Assembly: GCA_002409965.1 (NCBI GenBank) | Contig: DHON01000086.1 | Location: forward strand, 1-28,729 | Reading direction: 5' to 3' | Length of the DNA stretch: 28,729 bases | Source of the DNA: Firmicutes bacterium UBA5389 | GTDB taxonomy: Bacteria > Bacillota > DTU025 | Shown: piece by piece, positions 1 through 7,753 of the stretch | Layout: every line of letters starts with the position of its first letter | Position numbering within the stretch: position 1 is the first letter of the stretch | Made by a program: the position numbers and the translations under genes | Notes under the pieces: generated by a model | What the model saw: the letters and a program-made list of their open reading frames with translations, nothing else | What the model was told of the DNA's origin: nothing | Databases searched by the model: none

Positions 1-130
1 TACTTAGTCCATCTGAGCGCCTATCTCTTCCGATAGAACCTGCGCTTCTTTTTTCCCACCCACTATCCCGTCTAGGAATGTTCACCAGCCTTTCCAACTG
101 CTATTGCCTACAAAACTTACACGCACCCGT

Positions 131-158
131 ACCGAGTACCGAGAACCGAGGAACCGAG
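131..158. repeat. Four short ACCGAG direct repeats
   Basis: The hexamer ACCGAG occurs at 131, 138, 145 and 153, spaced 7, 7 and 8 bases. The copies lie in the gene-free stretch 1-273 downstream of the tRNA 3' end. I see no gene, terminator or att-like duplication in the rest of that stretch. The role is unknown and chance slippage is possible. Confidence 0.5.
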
Positions 159-273
159 GTGCTGAAGTGCCAAGGCCTGTCTCCTACAGCGTCCAGCCGC
201 CTACCGAAGCGCCATGGTCATCGGCGGCTGCCGCAGTGAGGAAGGATCCCATCAGCGATGGGGTACAAAGAAA

Positions 274-348
274 TGGAGCGGATGACGGGATTCGAACCCG
301 CGACTCACGGCTTGGGAAGCCGTTGCCCTACCACTGGGCTACATCCGC
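274..348 (-). tRNA. tRNA-Gly (anticodon CCC)
   Basis: The minus strand folds into a complete 75-base cloverleaf. The acceptor stem is GCGGATG/CATCCGC, the anticodon stem ACGGC/GCCGT with loop TTCCCAA, the T loop TTCGAAT, discriminator T, and CCA is encoded. The anticodon CCC reads GGG glycine codons. It is a solitary gene with its own promoter at 375-403 and no other tRNA nearby. Encoded CCA is common in Bacillota. Confidence 0.97.
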
Positions 349-374
349 TCGCAAGGCTGTGCAATTGCAGTTCT

Positions 375-403
375 ATTATATGCAAACGGGGCAGAACACG
401 CAA
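375..403 (-). promoter_or_regulatory. Sigma-70-type promoter of the tRNA-Gly gene
   Basis: On the minus strand there is a perfect -10 TATAAT (375-380), a 17-base spacer and a -35-like TTGCGT (398-403). Transcription would start near 368, about 20 bases before the mature tRNA 5' end at 348. Confidence 0.6.
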
Positions 404-562
404 GACCAGAACAAGGAACGACGAACAAGGATTCTCGAACTCGGTGTCAAATTGGAACTCAACGTACCGGACGCCGGCTCATGCCGCTGGGCGTGCGGAG
501 GAGGCCCGGGGCAAGCCCTGAATACAAGAGCGTCGAGCGCAAGCATCGAGGTGGAAATGTCA

Positions 563-1750
563 ATGAACGCAAGACAGCTTGCAGAGAAGCACGAGCGCTA
601 TGCAATCACTCTTCGTCGAGACCTTCATCGGTATCCCGAACCGAGCGGAGAAGAAGAGCGCACATCATCGCTCGTAGCTGCGGAGTTGGAATCCATTGGC
701 GTTCCCTACGAGATTGTGGGCAAGTACGGCATCATAGCCACTCTGGAAGGTTCCGCATCGAAGGGTAGCGCCATCGTGCTCAGGGCGGACATGGACGCCC
801 TTCCGATACAAGAGTCCGACTCTAATCTGGCCCGTCTCAAAGCGGTCGTGTCCGAAGTGGCCGGGTGTGCCCACCTGTGCGGGCATGATGCGCACACAGC
901 GATGCTCCTCGGCGCGGCGAAGGGCCTCTCCGAAGTCCGATGCGAACTGGCCGGCGATGTCTTGCTCTGCTTTGAACAGGCCGAGGAGACGGCAGAAGGC
1001 ATCGCCCCCATGATGCAAGCGCTGTCGACTCAAGACATCAAGGCTGTGTGGGGCATTCACGTGTATGCAGGACTGCCTTCGGGCGCGATATCCGTGGAGC
1101 CGGGCCCACGCATGTCAGGCATGACTTCCTTCAGGGTGACTCTGAAGGGGCGCGGCGGCCACGGCTCCCGCCCTGACCAGACCATTGACCCCATCTTGTG
1201 CGCTGCGCAGACCGTTGTGGGTCTATGCACTATACCCGCGAGGGAGCTCGATCCGGCAGATGCCGGCGTCCTGACCATCGGCATGATCAGGGCGGGCGAG
1301 ACTCCAAACGTCATCCCCGACACCGCGTCCTTCGCCGGCACGGCACGTTTCTTCGAGCCGAAGGTTGGACAGCTGATACAGACGTCCTTCGAGCGGATCG
1401 TAACGCACACTGCCCGGGCGCATCGCTGCGAAGCCCATATCGAGGCGCGCGGGCCGCATCCGGCGGTGATCAACGATCCCGCCCTGGCGACTCTCGCGGC
1501 CAGGTCTGTACAGACCGCTCTCGGCCCCGAGTGCCTGGCCACGTGTAAGCCCTGGATGGCCTCAGAAAGCATGGGATACTACCTGTCCAAGTACCCCGGG
1601 GTATTTGCACTGCTCGGAGTGGCTTGCGACGAGCTGGGCACTGGAGCGGCCCACCATAACCCCAGTTTCGACATTGACGAGTCGGCGCTGAAGAACGGAA
1701 TGGCGGCTACGCTCCAGTTCGCCCAGGATGTGTTGTCGCAACCACACTAG
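563..1750 (+). CDS. M20-family metal-dependent amidohydrolase
   Basis: Predicted cytoplasmic zinc/manganese hydrolase that removes acyl groups from N-acyl amino acids or similar amides (hippurate hydrolase / N-acyl-amino-acid amidohydrolase group). It has 395 residues, normal for the family. Visible family marks are RRDLHRYPE (18-26), RADMDALPI (74-82), the metal-binding CGHDAH (106-111), the acidic EE pair (141-142), GIHV (164-167), GGHGSRPD in the dimerisation lid (198-205) and a C-terminal HHNPSFDID. The usual QPAEE is replaced by EQAEE. ATG 563 is preferred over ATG 557 because GAGGTGG (548-554) then sits 8 bases upstream. The exact substrate cannot be told. The gene ends with a 4-base tail-to-tail overlap with ribU. 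Confidence 0.93.
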   Translation: MNARQLAEKHERYAITLRRDLHRYPEPSGEEERTSSLVAAELESIGVPYEIVGKYGIIATLEGSASKGSAIVLRADMDALPIQESDSNLARLKAVVSEVAGCAHLCGHDAHTAMLLGAAKGLSEVRCELAGDVLLCFEQAEETAEGIAPMMQALSTQDIKAVWGIHVYAGLPSGAISVEPGPRMSGMTSFRVTLKGRGGHGSRPDQTIDPILCAAQTVVGLCTIPARELDPADAGVLTIGMIRAGETPNVIPDTASFAGTARFFEPKVGQLIQTSFERIVTHTARAHRCEAHIEARGPHPAVINDPALATLAARSVQTALGPECLATCKPWMASESMGYYLSKYPGVFALLGVACDELGTGAAHHNPSFDIDESALKNGMAATLQFAQDVLSQPH

Positions 1751-2328
1751 CGCGTATGCGCCGCCGTGTCCATGGTTTCGACCGAGGTTCCTTTGATCAA
1801 CCTGGACAACGGTTTGTATATTGCCGCAGTGATGGCCGCATTTATCCCAGCCTTTACCGCATTGAAAGCGACGATCCACCCAAGAAGACTGACTACGGCG
1901 CTGGTGGGAATATGGTAGAACCGGGGTGTCAGAACAAGGTTCGCCGGTATCATCGCTCCAACCATCGCTGCCACACCTGCCAGCAGGGCCCAGTAGGCGC
2001 CGGTTCTGGACCTGAATCGTCTGTAGATGACGGACGATACTCCGACCAGGGCTCCCGAGGAGATGAAGTGCATGACTGCGCCAAACCATCCGCCCTCAGG
2101 ATGCAAGGGCGCTTGCAGCAGACATACTACGGCGGTGCATACTAGTCCTGCCCGGGGTCCGAGCGCGAATCCAGCGACTAGAAGTCCCACGTCTGCGGCC
2201 TCATACACAAGGAATGGGACAGCGGGGAATATCGGCGTGCGGAATACGAGGAACAGCACAATCGAGGCTGCCGTCAGCACCGCCATGGTAGCGAGCCGTC
2301 TGAGCTGCGTCAAGTTGCTCCGGTTCAT
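1747..2328 (-). CDS. ribU: ECF transporter S component, riboflavin type (RibU-like)
   Basis: Substrate-binding membrane subunit of an energy-coupling-factor importer. It has 193 residues with about five to six hydrophobic helices. The FPAVPFLVYEAADVGLLVAG region (34-53) and AGFALGPRAGL match the conserved N-terminal part of RibU-type S components. The riboflavin assignment rests mainly on the FMN riboswitch directly upstream at 2419-2557. The ATPase and T-component genes are not in this window, so a shared ECF module elsewhere is inferred. AGGAGGT (2335-2341) sits 6 bases before the ATG. The 3' end overlaps the M20 gene by 4 bases on the opposite strand. Confidence 0.88.
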   Translation of the reverse strand: MNRSNLTQLRRLATMAVLTAASIVLFLVFRTPIFPAVPFLVYEAADVGLLVAGFALGPRAGLVCTAVVCLLQAPLHPEGGWFGAVMHFISSGALVGVSSVIYRRFRSRTGAYWALLAGVAAMVGAMIPANLVLTPRFYHIPTSAVVSLLGWIVAFNAVKAGINAAITAAIYKPLSRLIKGTSVETMDTAAHTR

Positions 2329-2334
2329 GGAAAG

Positions 2335-2341
2335 ACCTCCT
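2335..2341 (-). promoter_or_regulatory. Ribosome binding site of ribU
   Basis: The minus strand reads AGGAGGT just before the ribU ATG at 2328. It lies about 20 bases downstream of the hairpin at 2362-2387, so a riboswitch could act on either transcription or translation here. Confidence 0.7.
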
Positions 2342-2361
2342 CATATGACATTGTATGGAAA

Positions 2362-2387
2362 GGCCCCCAAGCCGCAGCCTGGGAGCC
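2362..2387 (-). terminator. Hairpin in the FMN riboswitch expression platform
   Basis: An 11-bp GC-rich stem (GGCTCCCAGGC pairing with GCTTGGGGGCC, one or two G-U pairs) with a 4-base loop lies between the aptamer and the ribU start. It is followed on the minus strand only by TTTCC, a weak U tract, so it may be an attenuator of modest strength. A second small hairpin (7 bp, 2398-2414) lies between it and the aptamer and could take part in switching. Confidence 0.5.
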
Positions 2388-2418
2388 AAGAGTTGAAGCA
2401 CTGCAAAGCAGCGCCTAA

Positions 2419-2557
2419 CCTTCTCGTATCCGGACTGTACCGTCGGTCCTGGAATCTCACCAGGTCGGCCGCATCGCTGCGGTTCGTGGACTTGCCCCCG
2501 CGCCCTATGCGCGGAGGGTTTCACCACCGGTCGGGAATCGCACCCTGCCCCGAAGGC
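2419..2557 (-). ncRNA. FMN riboswitch (RFN element)
   Basis: The minus strand carries the characteristic conserved segments in order: CCTTCGGGGCAGGGTG, ATTCCCGACCGGTGGT, then AGTCC, GGTGAGATTCCAGGACCGAC, GGTACAGTCCGGAT and GAGAAGG. The first CCTTC (2552-2556) pairs with the last GAAGG (2419-2423) as helix P1. It binds FMN and normally turns off riboflavin synthesis or uptake genes when FMN is plentiful. Its target is the ribU gene that starts about 90 bases downstream. Confidence 0.96.
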
Positions 2558-2582
2558 CACGCTATTCGCTTTTTCAGTGAGA

Positions 2583-2611
2583 ATGATAACACGCGCGGTT
2601 CGAAGGATCAA
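2583..2611 (-). promoter_or_regulatory. Promoter of the FMN riboswitch-ribU transcript
   Basis: The minus strand has TTGATC (2606-2611), a 17-base spacer and TATCAT (2583-2588). The expected start near 2576 is about 20 bases before the aptamer. Confidence 0.55.
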
Positions 2612-2669
2612 GCTCACCCGCCATCCCTGACATCGCCCGATCGGGCGATATGCCTTTGCCGGGGAATGC

Positions 2670-2678
2670 TGGTATAAT
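2670..2678 (+). promoter_or_regulatory. Extended -10 promoter of the MacA/MacB-like operon
   Basis: TGGTATAAT is a perfect -10 with the upstream TG of an extended -10 element. No convincing -35 is seen 16-18 bases upstream. The Shine-Dalgarno of the first gene starts 10 bases later, so the leader is very short. The same nonamer recurs at 15114-15122. Confidence 0.55.
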
Positions 2679-2702
2679 AAGCTAGACTAGGAGGTGTGGC
2701 GA

Positions 2703-3674
2703 TTGTCCAATTCCAGTAGGGGCCGCAGGCGTGCGGTCTGGGCGCTGATAGCTGTAGCAATCGCGGCTCTGGTCATATGGGGTGCCGCCAGAGGCAAGAA
2801 CAGTTCGCCTATCCACACTCACCTGCCCGCTGCCACGGCGGGGCTGGCCACTGTATCTGTGGATAGAGGCGACGTCCGAGAGTACGTATCCTGCGCGGGA
2901 AGTCTGATGCCCATCCGCATGCAGGTTCTCGTGTCCGATGCGTCCGGAAAGGTCGCCAAAGTGTACGTCGAAGAAGGCGCGCGGGTCTCGCGCGGAGCAG
3001 TGCTGTGCGAAGTGCAACGAACCCCGGCTTTCGACTTCGCAACCCAGGCTCAGAGCGGAAGCGCGAAGCTGACGGCGCCGTTCGCCGGCGTGATATCGTC
3101 AGTCACTGTCCAGGCCGGGGGTTACGTAGGCGCCGGCCAGCCGGCCATCACCATAATGGATACGTCCTCGTACTTCGCAAGTGTGGAAATTGACGAGATC
3201 GACCTGTCCAAAGTGGCGCCAGAGATGACTGCTCGAGTATCGTTCGACGCTCTCGCCGGCGTTGAGCTGCCCGGCACGGTCCAGTCGATAGGCGTTGCCG
3301 CCCTGCCCCGAGCCGGAATGGTCACCATCCCAGTCAGGGTGTCCGTTGATGAGTCGCACGACCTGCTCAAGCCTGGGCTGACAGCGAACGTCAGGATTCT
3401 GTCGCACACCGTCCCGGATGTGGTCCGCATTCCCGTACGCTCCTGGATCGACATGGACGGGCAGCCAGCGGCTATTAGAATTACAGGCGGCCAGCCGGAG
3501 CTGGTGCCTGTCGAACTGGGGCTATCCGATGGCGAGCACACCCACGTCTTGTCGGGTCTGTCGCCAGGCGACGAGATTGTGGAAGACGCTGTATCAGCCC
3601 AGGCGAAACTGAATCGGCTGACCGGGCAGGAACGCGACATGCTGCTGCGGGTCAGGCATGCCGATGATCAGTAG
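2703..3674 (+). CDS. HlyD/MacA-type membrane fusion (adaptor) protein
   Basis: Periplasmic or extracytoplasmic adaptor of an ABC-type exporter, 323 residues. Residues 11-28 form an N-terminal membrane anchor. Two lipoyl half-motifs (about 76-104 and 119-152) follow, then a beta-barrel domain and a membrane-proximal domain. The two lipoyl halves are joined by only about 14 residues (105-118), so the long coiled-coil hairpin that reaches TolC in MacA is absent. Start: AGGAGG (2689-2694) is 8 bases before TTG 2703. An upstream GTG at 2694 overlaps the Shine-Dalgarno and is unlikely. It is followed 13 bases later by the ATPase gene, so adaptor, ATPase and permease form one operon. The substrate is unknown. 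Confidence 0.88.
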   Translation: MSNSSRGRRRAVWALIAVAIAALVIWGAARGKNSSPIHTHLPAATAGLATVSVDRGDVREYVSCAGSLMPIRMQVLVSDASGKVAKVYVEEGARVSRGAVLCEVQRTPAFDFATQAQSGSAKLTAPFAGVISSVTVQAGGYVGAGQPAITIMDTSSYFASVEIDEIDLSKVAPEMTARVSFDALAGVELPGTVQSIGVAALPRAGMVTIPVRVSVDESHDLLKPGLTANVRILSHTVPDVVRIPVRSWIDMDGQPAAIRITGGQPELVPVELGLSDGEHTHVLSGLSPGDEIVEDAVSAQAKLNRLTGQERDMLLRVRHADDQ

Positions 3675-3687
3675 CGGAGGAGTCCCT

Positions 3688-4416
3688 ATGACAGTGGTCA
3701 ATCTCGAAAACATCACCAAAGTGTACGCCATGGGATCAGTGGAAGTGCGCGCGCTGGACGGAGTATCGCTTGAGATATCGGAGGGCGACTACGTCTGCAT
3801 CATGGGGCCTTCGGGCTCAGGCAAGTCCACATTGATGCACATAATCGGTTGCCTCGACCGTCCCAGTTCAGGGCGGTACTATCTTTGCGGGCAGGATGTG
3901 TCGCAGCTCGACAGCACTGAACTGGCCCATATCCGCAACCGACGGATCGGCTTTGTATTTCAGCAGTTCAACTTGCTGCCGCGCGAAACCGTGCTCGGCA
4001 ATGTCGAGATACCTCTGATGTATGCAGGCGTGGGCGGCAGCGATAGGCGACGAATCGCCATGGATGCGCTTGCCCGGGTGGGCTTGGGCGACCGGATGCA
4101 CCATCGCCCTGCGGAGATATCCGGTGGGCAAAAGCAACGAGCCGCCATTGCAAGGGCCTTGGTGAACAACCCGTCGCTCATCTTGGCGGACGAACCCACC
4201 GGCAATCTTGATACTAGGACCGGTAGCGATATACTGGCCATACTCGATGGGCTCAACGCCGAGGGCTGCACCATAGTCCTGGTTTCGCACGATCGTTCGG
4301 TGGCCGAGCGCGCGCGCCGAATACTGCACTTGCGTGATGGCTCGGTTGAACGCCTGGAGCACTTGCGCGCGGAGGAACCAGCCGAGAGGGGAGCGGAATC
4401 GAATGGGCATAGCTGA
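3688..4416 (+). CDS. ABC transporter ATPase, MacB/LolD/FtsE type
   Basis: Cytoplasmic ATPase of a mechanotransmission-type ABC exporter, 242 residues. Walker A GPSGSGKST (40-48), Q-loop QQFNLLP, signature ISGGQKQR, Walker B LILADEPTGNLD and switch histidine SHD are all intact. The LADEPTGNLD form is typical of MacB/LolD/FtsE ATPases. ATG 3688 follows GGAGGAG (3676-3682) at 5 bases; the in-frame ATG at 3658 lies inside the adaptor gene and lacks such a site. The gene overlaps the next one by 14 bases, which implies translational coupling with the permease. Confidence 0.95.
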   Translation: MTVVNLENITKVYAMGSVEVRALDGVSLEISEGDYVCIMGPSGSGKSTLMHIIGCLDRPSSGRYYLCGQDVSQLDSTELAHIRNRRIGFVFQQFNLLPRETVLGNVEIPLMYAGVGGSDRRRIAMDALARVGLGDRMHHRPAEISGGQKQRAAIARALVNNPSLILADEPTGNLDTRTGSDILAILDGLNAEGCTIVLVSHDRSVAERARRILHLRDGSVERLEHLRAEEPAERGAESNGHS

Positions 4417-5608
4417 AATCGTGGGACTGGCCCTGCGAAACCTATGGGCAAACAAGCTCCGCACCGCTCTGTCGGTTCTGGGGATCGTTATAGGCGTAGC
4501 ATCGGTGATAACCATGATCTCGGCGGGTTCCAGCGCCCAAAAGCAGATCACGTCCGACATATCGGCGCTCGGCTCCAACATGATCATGGTGACTCCCAAC
4601 TTGAAGCCAGGCGCTCGGGGTCGCAGCTATGAGCATCTCCTGACGATATCCCTGGCCGAGCAGATACAGGCGGCGGCGCCTGAGGTCTCGGCCGTCTCTC
4701 CTGTAGCGCAAACCGAGGGGCGCCTTATCGCAGGCAGTTCCAGCACATCCGCCATGATAACCGGCATCACCCCTGCGTACACCCGGATAGCCAGTAGCCG
4801 GATTGCACTCGGCCGAAGCCTTGTTCAATCGGAGGTGGACGCCGCCGCCCACTCCATGGTGCTCGGCTCGCGGGTGGCTTCCGATCTGTTCGGCTCGGAA
4901 GACCCGATTGGACGCCAAGTGGTGGTGGTATCGTCAGGTCGCCGGGCTACTTTCACCGTAGTGGGCATGACTGCGTCCAGAGCGGCGGTCTTCTGGTTCA
5001 ACGCCGACACGCAGGTCTTCGTTCCGGTGACCACCCTGATACATAGAATGTCCCCCATCAAGCGCGTGAGCTCCTATTTCTGCCAGGCCAGGTCTCCCGA
5101 GACGACAGCGGCGGCAGTGGCCCAGGTAGAACGCTTCCTGGCCTCCGCCGCGGGAACGTCCGACGCCTTCAACGTGGCCTCCCAGCAAGGCCTGGTCGAT
5201 GCCGTGAAGCAAGTCACGGCCACAATGACCCTGCTTCTGGGCACTATCGCCGGCATCAGCTTGGTAGTGGGCGGAATTGGGATTATGAATACCCTGCTCA
5301 CATCGGTCGCAGAGCGCACCCGCGAAATAGGGGTAAGGAAGTCCCTCGGCGCCTGCAACCGCGATATCTTGCTGCAGTTCTTGTCGGAAGCCTTGGTGCT
5401 GAGCATGTTGGGCGGTACCGTGGGCATGCTCCTTGGATGGCTGGGCGGAGCGGGGATAGCTCGAATCGCCGGCTGGCCTGTTTCGGTCGATCTGAATTCG
5501 GTCATCGCCGCGGTCTCCTTCTCCACGGCAGTGGGCCTCATATTCGGCACCTACCCTGCAGTACAGGCAGCGCGAATGGACCCTGTGCAGGCACTGCGAT
5601 ACGAGTAA
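4403..5608 (+). CDS. MacB-like ABC permease (MacB_PCD + FtsX domains)
   Basis: Membrane subunit of the exporter, 401 residues. TM1 (about 22-42) is followed by a large extracytoplasmic domain (about 45-275, MacB_PCD-like) and a C-terminal FtsX region with three helices. The conserved segment MNTLLTSVAERTREIGVRKS before TM3 is typical of MacB permeases. Unlike E. coli MacB, the ATPase is a separate protein. It starts within the end of the ATPase gene. With the hairpin-less adaptor it probably exports a peptide, lipid or drug, but nothing in the sequence fixes the cargo. Confidence 0.93.
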   Translation: MGIAEIVGLALRNLWANKLRTALSVLGIVIGVASVITMISAGSSAQKQITSDISALGSNMIMVTPNLKPGARGRSYEHLLTISLAEQIQAAAPEVSAVSPVAQTEGRLIAGSSSTSAMITGITPAYTRIASSRIALGRSLVQSEVDAAAHSMVLGSRVASDLFGSEDPIGRQVVVVSSGRRATFTVVGMTASRAAVFWFNADTQVFVPVTTLIHRMSPIKRVSSYFCQARSPETTAAAVAQVERFLASAAGTSDAFNVASQQGLVDAVKQVTATMTLLLGTIAGISLVVGGIGIMNTLLTSVAERTREIGVRKSLGACNRDILLQFLSEALVLSMLGGTVGMLLGWLGGAGIARIAGWPVSVDLNSVIAAVSFSTAVGLIFGTYPAVQAARMDPVQALRYE

Positions 5609-5633
5609 CTGACTGGACGGAGGCGCTTGTTGC

Positions 5634-6167
5634 ATGGCGTCATCAATCTACGGAAGAGTGGGCGGTTTGGTCGGCGGGTACAGCGTCTCGTGCATGACCA
5701 CGCCTACCAGCGTTTCAGGCCGATTGGGCGGCGCTGTGCTCGGAGGCGACCTGATGCTCGAAATCCAGCCCCCGCCCGGGCGCATAGCCGGGCGCGTAGG
5801 CGGCGTGGTCATCGGCAGGTCTGTGGATGCTCTCTTCACCGATTCTTCAGGCAACAGCGTGCGCGGACGGATGGGCGGCATCATCGATGGAGTGGACATT
5901 CATCTGAGCGGAACCGACCGCATCACCGGAAGGTGCGGCGGTCCTGTGATCGGCTTCGACGCGGACCTCAGCATAGAGGACGGCCAGATGACCGGGCGCT
6001 TGGGAGGCGTGGTGGCAGGGCACTCAGTGTCGCTCACAGTCGCCGAGGACCTCCCATACGTTGTGTCGGCGCTCGTGGCCGTCATAACATACCAGTACTA
6101 CCTGATAGCGCAACGCAACAGCTCCTCATCAGGCGGAGGCGGCAGACACAGCGGGCGCGGCAGCTAA
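5634..6167 (+). CDS. Unknown protein with six GRxGG repeats and a C-terminal membrane helix
   Basis: 177 residues, family not recognised. The motif G-R-x-G-G-x-x-x-G occurs six times, at residues 7, 29, 53, 78, 99 and 121 (spacing 22, 24, 25, 21, 22), each followed by a short alternating hydrophobic stretch such as HSVSLTV or VDIHLSG. This pattern suggests a small beta-solenoid or a stack of short hairpins, by inference only. Residues 141-159 are hydrophobic and could be one membrane helix, followed by a Gly/Ser-rich tail. It begins 25 bases after the permease gene with GGAGG 10 bases before ATG, so it is probably the fourth gene of the export operon. It could be a cargo, a scaffold or an accessory surface protein. 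Confidence 0.75.
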   Translation: MASSIYGRVGGLVGGYSVSCMTTPTSVSGRLGGAVLGGDLMLEIQPPPGRIAGRVGGVVIGRSVDALFTDSSGNSVRGRMGGIIDGVDIHLSGTDRITGRCGGPVIGFDADLSIEDGQMTGRLGGVVAGHSVSLTVAEDLPYVVSALVAVITYQYYLIAQRNSSSSGGGGRHSGRGS

Positions 6168-6266
6168 AGGCCGTGCACACAGTCTCGGCAGGCTCTAGCA
6201 GAGTCGCCGGGGCATGGGGCACGTGGCTTGCTGGTTCCAGTGCGGGCCCACCGGCCCAACGAAACT

Positions 6267-6302
6267 GCGGCGGGGTCCACAGCAAGTGTGCATCCCCGCC
6301 GC
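6267..6302 (-). terminator. Possible terminator downstream of the caspase-like gene
   Basis: A perfect 9-bp stem GCGGCGGGG/CCCCGCCGC encloses an 18-base loop. On the minus strand it is followed by AGTTTCGTT, which is only moderately U-rich. It sits 27 bases past the stop of the gene at 6329. The rest of 6168-6328 shows no gene. Confidence 0.4.
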
Positions 6303-6328
6303 GCGAGAGCAAGCCCATGATCAGTACG

Positions 6329-7504
6329 CTACAACTCATAGGTGAACAGGTACCACTCGAATCCAGGGTCTCCTCTGTATATCTGGGGCGTCTGGGGCTC
6401 GACCCAGCCCTCCGTTGTCTGCCTCACATAGTGCTCCGCATACCAGAATGCCTCATCCGTACTGATGTTGCCGTCTTCGCTTCTGTCAGCGTTGTATGGA
6501 TGTGTCATACCCCAGGTTAAGTACCTCGTAAAGAGACCATGGCCGAGGTCCGGCATCTCGTACGACTTCTCGTCTTTGTCGCACGCGCAAATCACGATTT
6601 TGCCCGCTCCGACTATGTTTCTCGCCATGATCTCAAAGCCTGTTGAGCGCTGGAATCCAGCAGGCAACGATTGGGCGAGGCTCCTGTACATCCCGCCTGA
6701 ATTGCAGGAGTCGAATATGAATATCTTGCGCGATGCAGGTATGTACGCGTTTATCGCATTGTTCAGCTCTTCATCGCTTATCAATGTGCTTATGTAGCCG
6801 TTATAGTCGTGGGGAACGATGTACTCTTTGGCACTGAACTGGGCTCCATGACCTGAGAAGAACATTATGAAGGTATCTCCTTCGATCATATCGGAACCCA
6901 TTGAGCGCATCTCGTTCAGAATGCCCGCCTTCGTCGCCTGGGAGTCATAGAGGGTTCTGGTCTGCTTTCGGAGCCTGTTATTCTGCCCAAGGATCTCCGC
7001 AATGAGCTGCGCATCGGGCCTTGCGTAGTCGAGATTGTAGGCAGGATTGGAGTACTCGTTTATTCCTATCGACAGTACGTGCAACGATCCCAGAGGCGCT
7101 CCTCCAATCGAGGTAGTCTCCCCTGCGCGCACCCGGCATGGCACGGTGTAGGTATCGAGAAAGCGCTCATGAGTCACTGTTACCTGGTATAGCCCGGGTC
7201 TCAAGCCCGTCAGTTTGAAGTAACCATTGTAGCCTGAGTAGGTCTGAGCAAACTCGCTAGGATCGTCTGTACCTATGGCCTGAACACACGCTCCACCCAG
7301 GCCCACGTAGTCGGGACCCTTGGGCATCGCAGCCAACACCGTGATTCCTAGCTCTGGATCTGAGCCGGCAAGCGACCTAGCTTGTGCATTCTGCACAACA
7401 TATCCCTGGATGCTTCCAGCTAGAGTCGCGACCCCGCATCCAGCGCCCAAGAGAGCAATAATGACAACTGCACTGAGTGCCCCTATTAGCCTGCGCAGTC
7501 TCAA
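6329..7504 (-). CDS. Caspase-like (C14) peptidase, putative lipoprotein
   Basis: Predicted exported cysteine peptidase of the caspase/metacaspase fold, 391 residues. A signal peptide (1-22) ends at Cys23 (GAGC), a plausible though non-ideal lipobox. Residues about 32-125 resemble a carboxypeptidase-regulatory-like beta-sandwich (GYFKLTGLRPGLYQV). The p20-like domain starts with LHVLSIGINEY; the catalytic pair is His219 in FFSGHGAQ and Cys267 in FDSCNSGGM, so the enzyme looks active. Start: AGGAGGG is 8 bases before TTG 7504; the ATG at 7522 lies immediately upstream of and overlaps that Shine-Dalgarno. It stands alone, divergent from the secreted protein at 7754. Its substrates are unknown. 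Confidence 0.85.
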   Translation of the reverse strand: MRLRRLIGALSAVVIIALLGAGCGVATLAGSIQGYVVQNAQARSLAGSDPELGITVLAAMPKGPDYVGLGGACVQAIGTDDPSEFAQTYSGYNGYFKLTGLRPGLYQVTVTHERFLDTYTVPCRVRAGETTSIGGAPLGSLHVLSIGINEYSNPAYNLDYARPDAQLIAEILGQNNRLRKQTRTLYDSQATKAGILNEMRSMGSDMIEGDTFIMFFSGHGAQFSAKEYIVPHDYNGYISTLISDEELNNAINAYIPASRKIFIFDSCNSGGMYRSLAQSLPAGFQRSTGFEIMARNIVGAGKIVICACDKDEKSYEMPDLGHGLFTRYLTWGMTHPYNADRSEDGNISTDEAFWYAEHYVRQTTEGWVEPQTPQIYRGDPGFEWYLFTYEL

Positions 7505-7753
7505 GATGATATCCCTCCTCATCGCCGGTCAGCAATGATAGTTCCGCATCATTTGGACGCACTTGGATGGCCACATGTTCCCCAGCACACTCAAATGCAC
7601 TGGTAGCTCACACGGTAATCGCCTTCTGACCACTAAAGGTTCTGATTCGCCATGCGATGCGCCTGCCTGAAGCGGCAGGAAAACGCTGAGCCTCTGCTGA
7701 ATACAACGATGAGTCTGGGTCTATGAACCGGCTCACAATGGGAGGATACCACC

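Noticed and set aside
104..562. N-terminal extension of the M20 amidohydrolase frame back to base 104
   Set aside because: The open frame runs antisense through the tRNA-Gly gene and its promoter, has no family similarity, and a good Shine-Dalgarno marks the start at 563.
2027..2677. Plus-strand 216-codon open frame
   Set aside because: It is antisense to the ribU start and the FMN riboswitch, which explain the sequence better; composition is protein-unlike.
5627..6520. Long Arg-rich 297-codon plus-strand frame
   Set aside because: It is a high-GC frame shadow of the GRxGG-repeat gene in another phase and runs past its end into the opposite-strand caspase gene.
7670..7690. CCTGCC-TGAAGC-GGCAGG hairpin between the caspase-like and secreted-protein genes
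   Set aside because: A 6-bp stem between two divergent genes without a U tract has no clear role and may be chance.
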